In this document: in pieces, positions 7,940-8,353 of the stretch
Layout: the number at the start of each line of letters is the position of its first letter
Position numbering within the stretch: the first letter of the stretch is position 1
Source: Sphingobium sp.
Lineage (GTDB): Bacteria > Pseudomonadota > Alphaproteobacteria > Sphingomonadales > Sphingomonadaceae
Direction of reading: 5' to 3'
DNA: 8,353 nt
Assembly (NCBI GenBank): GCA_030148625.1
Contig: JASBTC010000399.1
Span: 1 to 8,353, forward strand
Position numbers and translations under genes: made by a program
The notes under the pieces: model-generated
Seen by the model: only the letters and a program-made list of their open reading frames with translations
Database searches by the model: none
What the model was told of the DNA's origin: nothing

Positions 7940-8353
7940 CTATTTCCGCGTCCAGACCGGCCGTCCGTTCACCCAGGTCTCCAGCACCTTGGTCGCACGG
8001 ATTTCGGCCGGCGTCGCCATCGTCGGATCCTGATCGATCAGGATGAAGTCGGCGCGCATGCCGGGTTCCAGGCGGCCCAGCCGATCCTCGGCGAAGCTGG
8101 CATAGGCGCCCCAGCTGGTGAAGCCCGCCAGCGCCTGTTCGCGGCTCACCCGTTCCTCGGGGCGCCAGCCGCCAAAGGGCTGGCCATTGGCATCCTCGCG
8201 GGTGAAGGCGGCGGCGATGCCGGCAAAGGGGTCGGGGCTCTCGACCGGCGTGTCCGACCCGAAAGCGAGCCTGCCGCCGCTCTTGAGCACCGATTGCCAG
8301 GCATAGGCGCCGGCCAGCCGCTCCGGGCCGAGCCGTGCCTCGGCCATCAGCCG
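7940..8353 (-). CDS. Amidohydrolase family protein, C-terminal end, truncated by window edge
   Basis: The minus-strand frame runs from the right window edge to TAG at 7940-7942 and shows 137 residues. They match the end of amidohydrolase-3 (YtcJ/NfdA-like) metal-dependent hydrolases: RLGPERLAGAYAWQSVL, then LAFGSDTPVESPDPF, where the Asp of GSD (visible residue 34) is the usual metal-site aspartate at the end of the TIM barrel, followed by the small beta domain ending LGRLEPGMRADFILIDQDP and VLETWVNGRPVW. The N-terminal HxH metal motif lies outside the window, as does any signal peptide, so location and substrate cannot be judged. The gene converges on the redoxin pseudogene across the hairpin repeat. 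An ATG at 8347 is internal, as the family match continues from the edge. Confidence 0.88.
   Translation of the reverse strand, partial: RLMAEARLGPERLAGAYAWQSVLKSGGRLAFGSDTPVESPDPFAGIAAAFTREDANGQPFGGWRPEERVSREQALAGFTSWGAYASFAEDRLGRLEPGMRADFILIDQDPTMATPAEIRATKVLETWVNGRPVWTRK

Overview
The window is high-GC DNA with Sphingomonadaceae-like gene content, so it most likely comes from a Sphingomonas-type alphaproteobacterium. The best clue is an alkaline phosphatase very close to what I remember of PhoK from Sphingomonas. The assignment rests on recognition of the protein sequences and has not been searched.

Layout from left to right. (1) The 3' end of metH, encoding cobalamin-dependent methionine synthase, on the + strand; it closes with a strong hairpin that begins in the stop codon. 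(2) A minus-strand pair, read right to left: phoK (periplasmic alkaline phosphatase, GTG start) and, 41 bp downstream, a five-TM membrane protein with a periplasmic catalytic domain of the same alkaline phosphatase/sulfatase superfamily. They are probably cotranscribed. (3) A 55-bp divergent intergenic region. (4) On the + strand, a DsbD/ScsB-family transmembrane disulfide reductase, followed after 70 bp by a periplasmic redoxin gene. The redoxin frame is broken by a single TAA codon six codons before its active-site cysteine and is otherwise intact. (5) A 131-bp spacer holding two inverted copies of a GNRA-loop hairpin repeat, lying between convergent genes. (6) The 3' end of an amidohydrolase gene on the minus strand, cut by the window edge.

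How the genes work together. The DsbD-like protein should carry electrons from cytoplasmic thioredoxin to the periplasm, and the redoxin next to it is a natural client, so the nonsense codon may break a small envelope redox relay. The phosphatase pair suggests envelope phosphoester metabolism. metH and the amidohydrolase look like unrelated flanking genes. No RNA genes, CRISPR arrays, insertion sequences or phage genes were seen. The window is mostly ordinary chromosome. The items most worth a second look are the interrupted redoxin, the EF-hand/MopE-like acidic segment in the membrane phosphotransferase-like protein, and the paired hairpin repeat.
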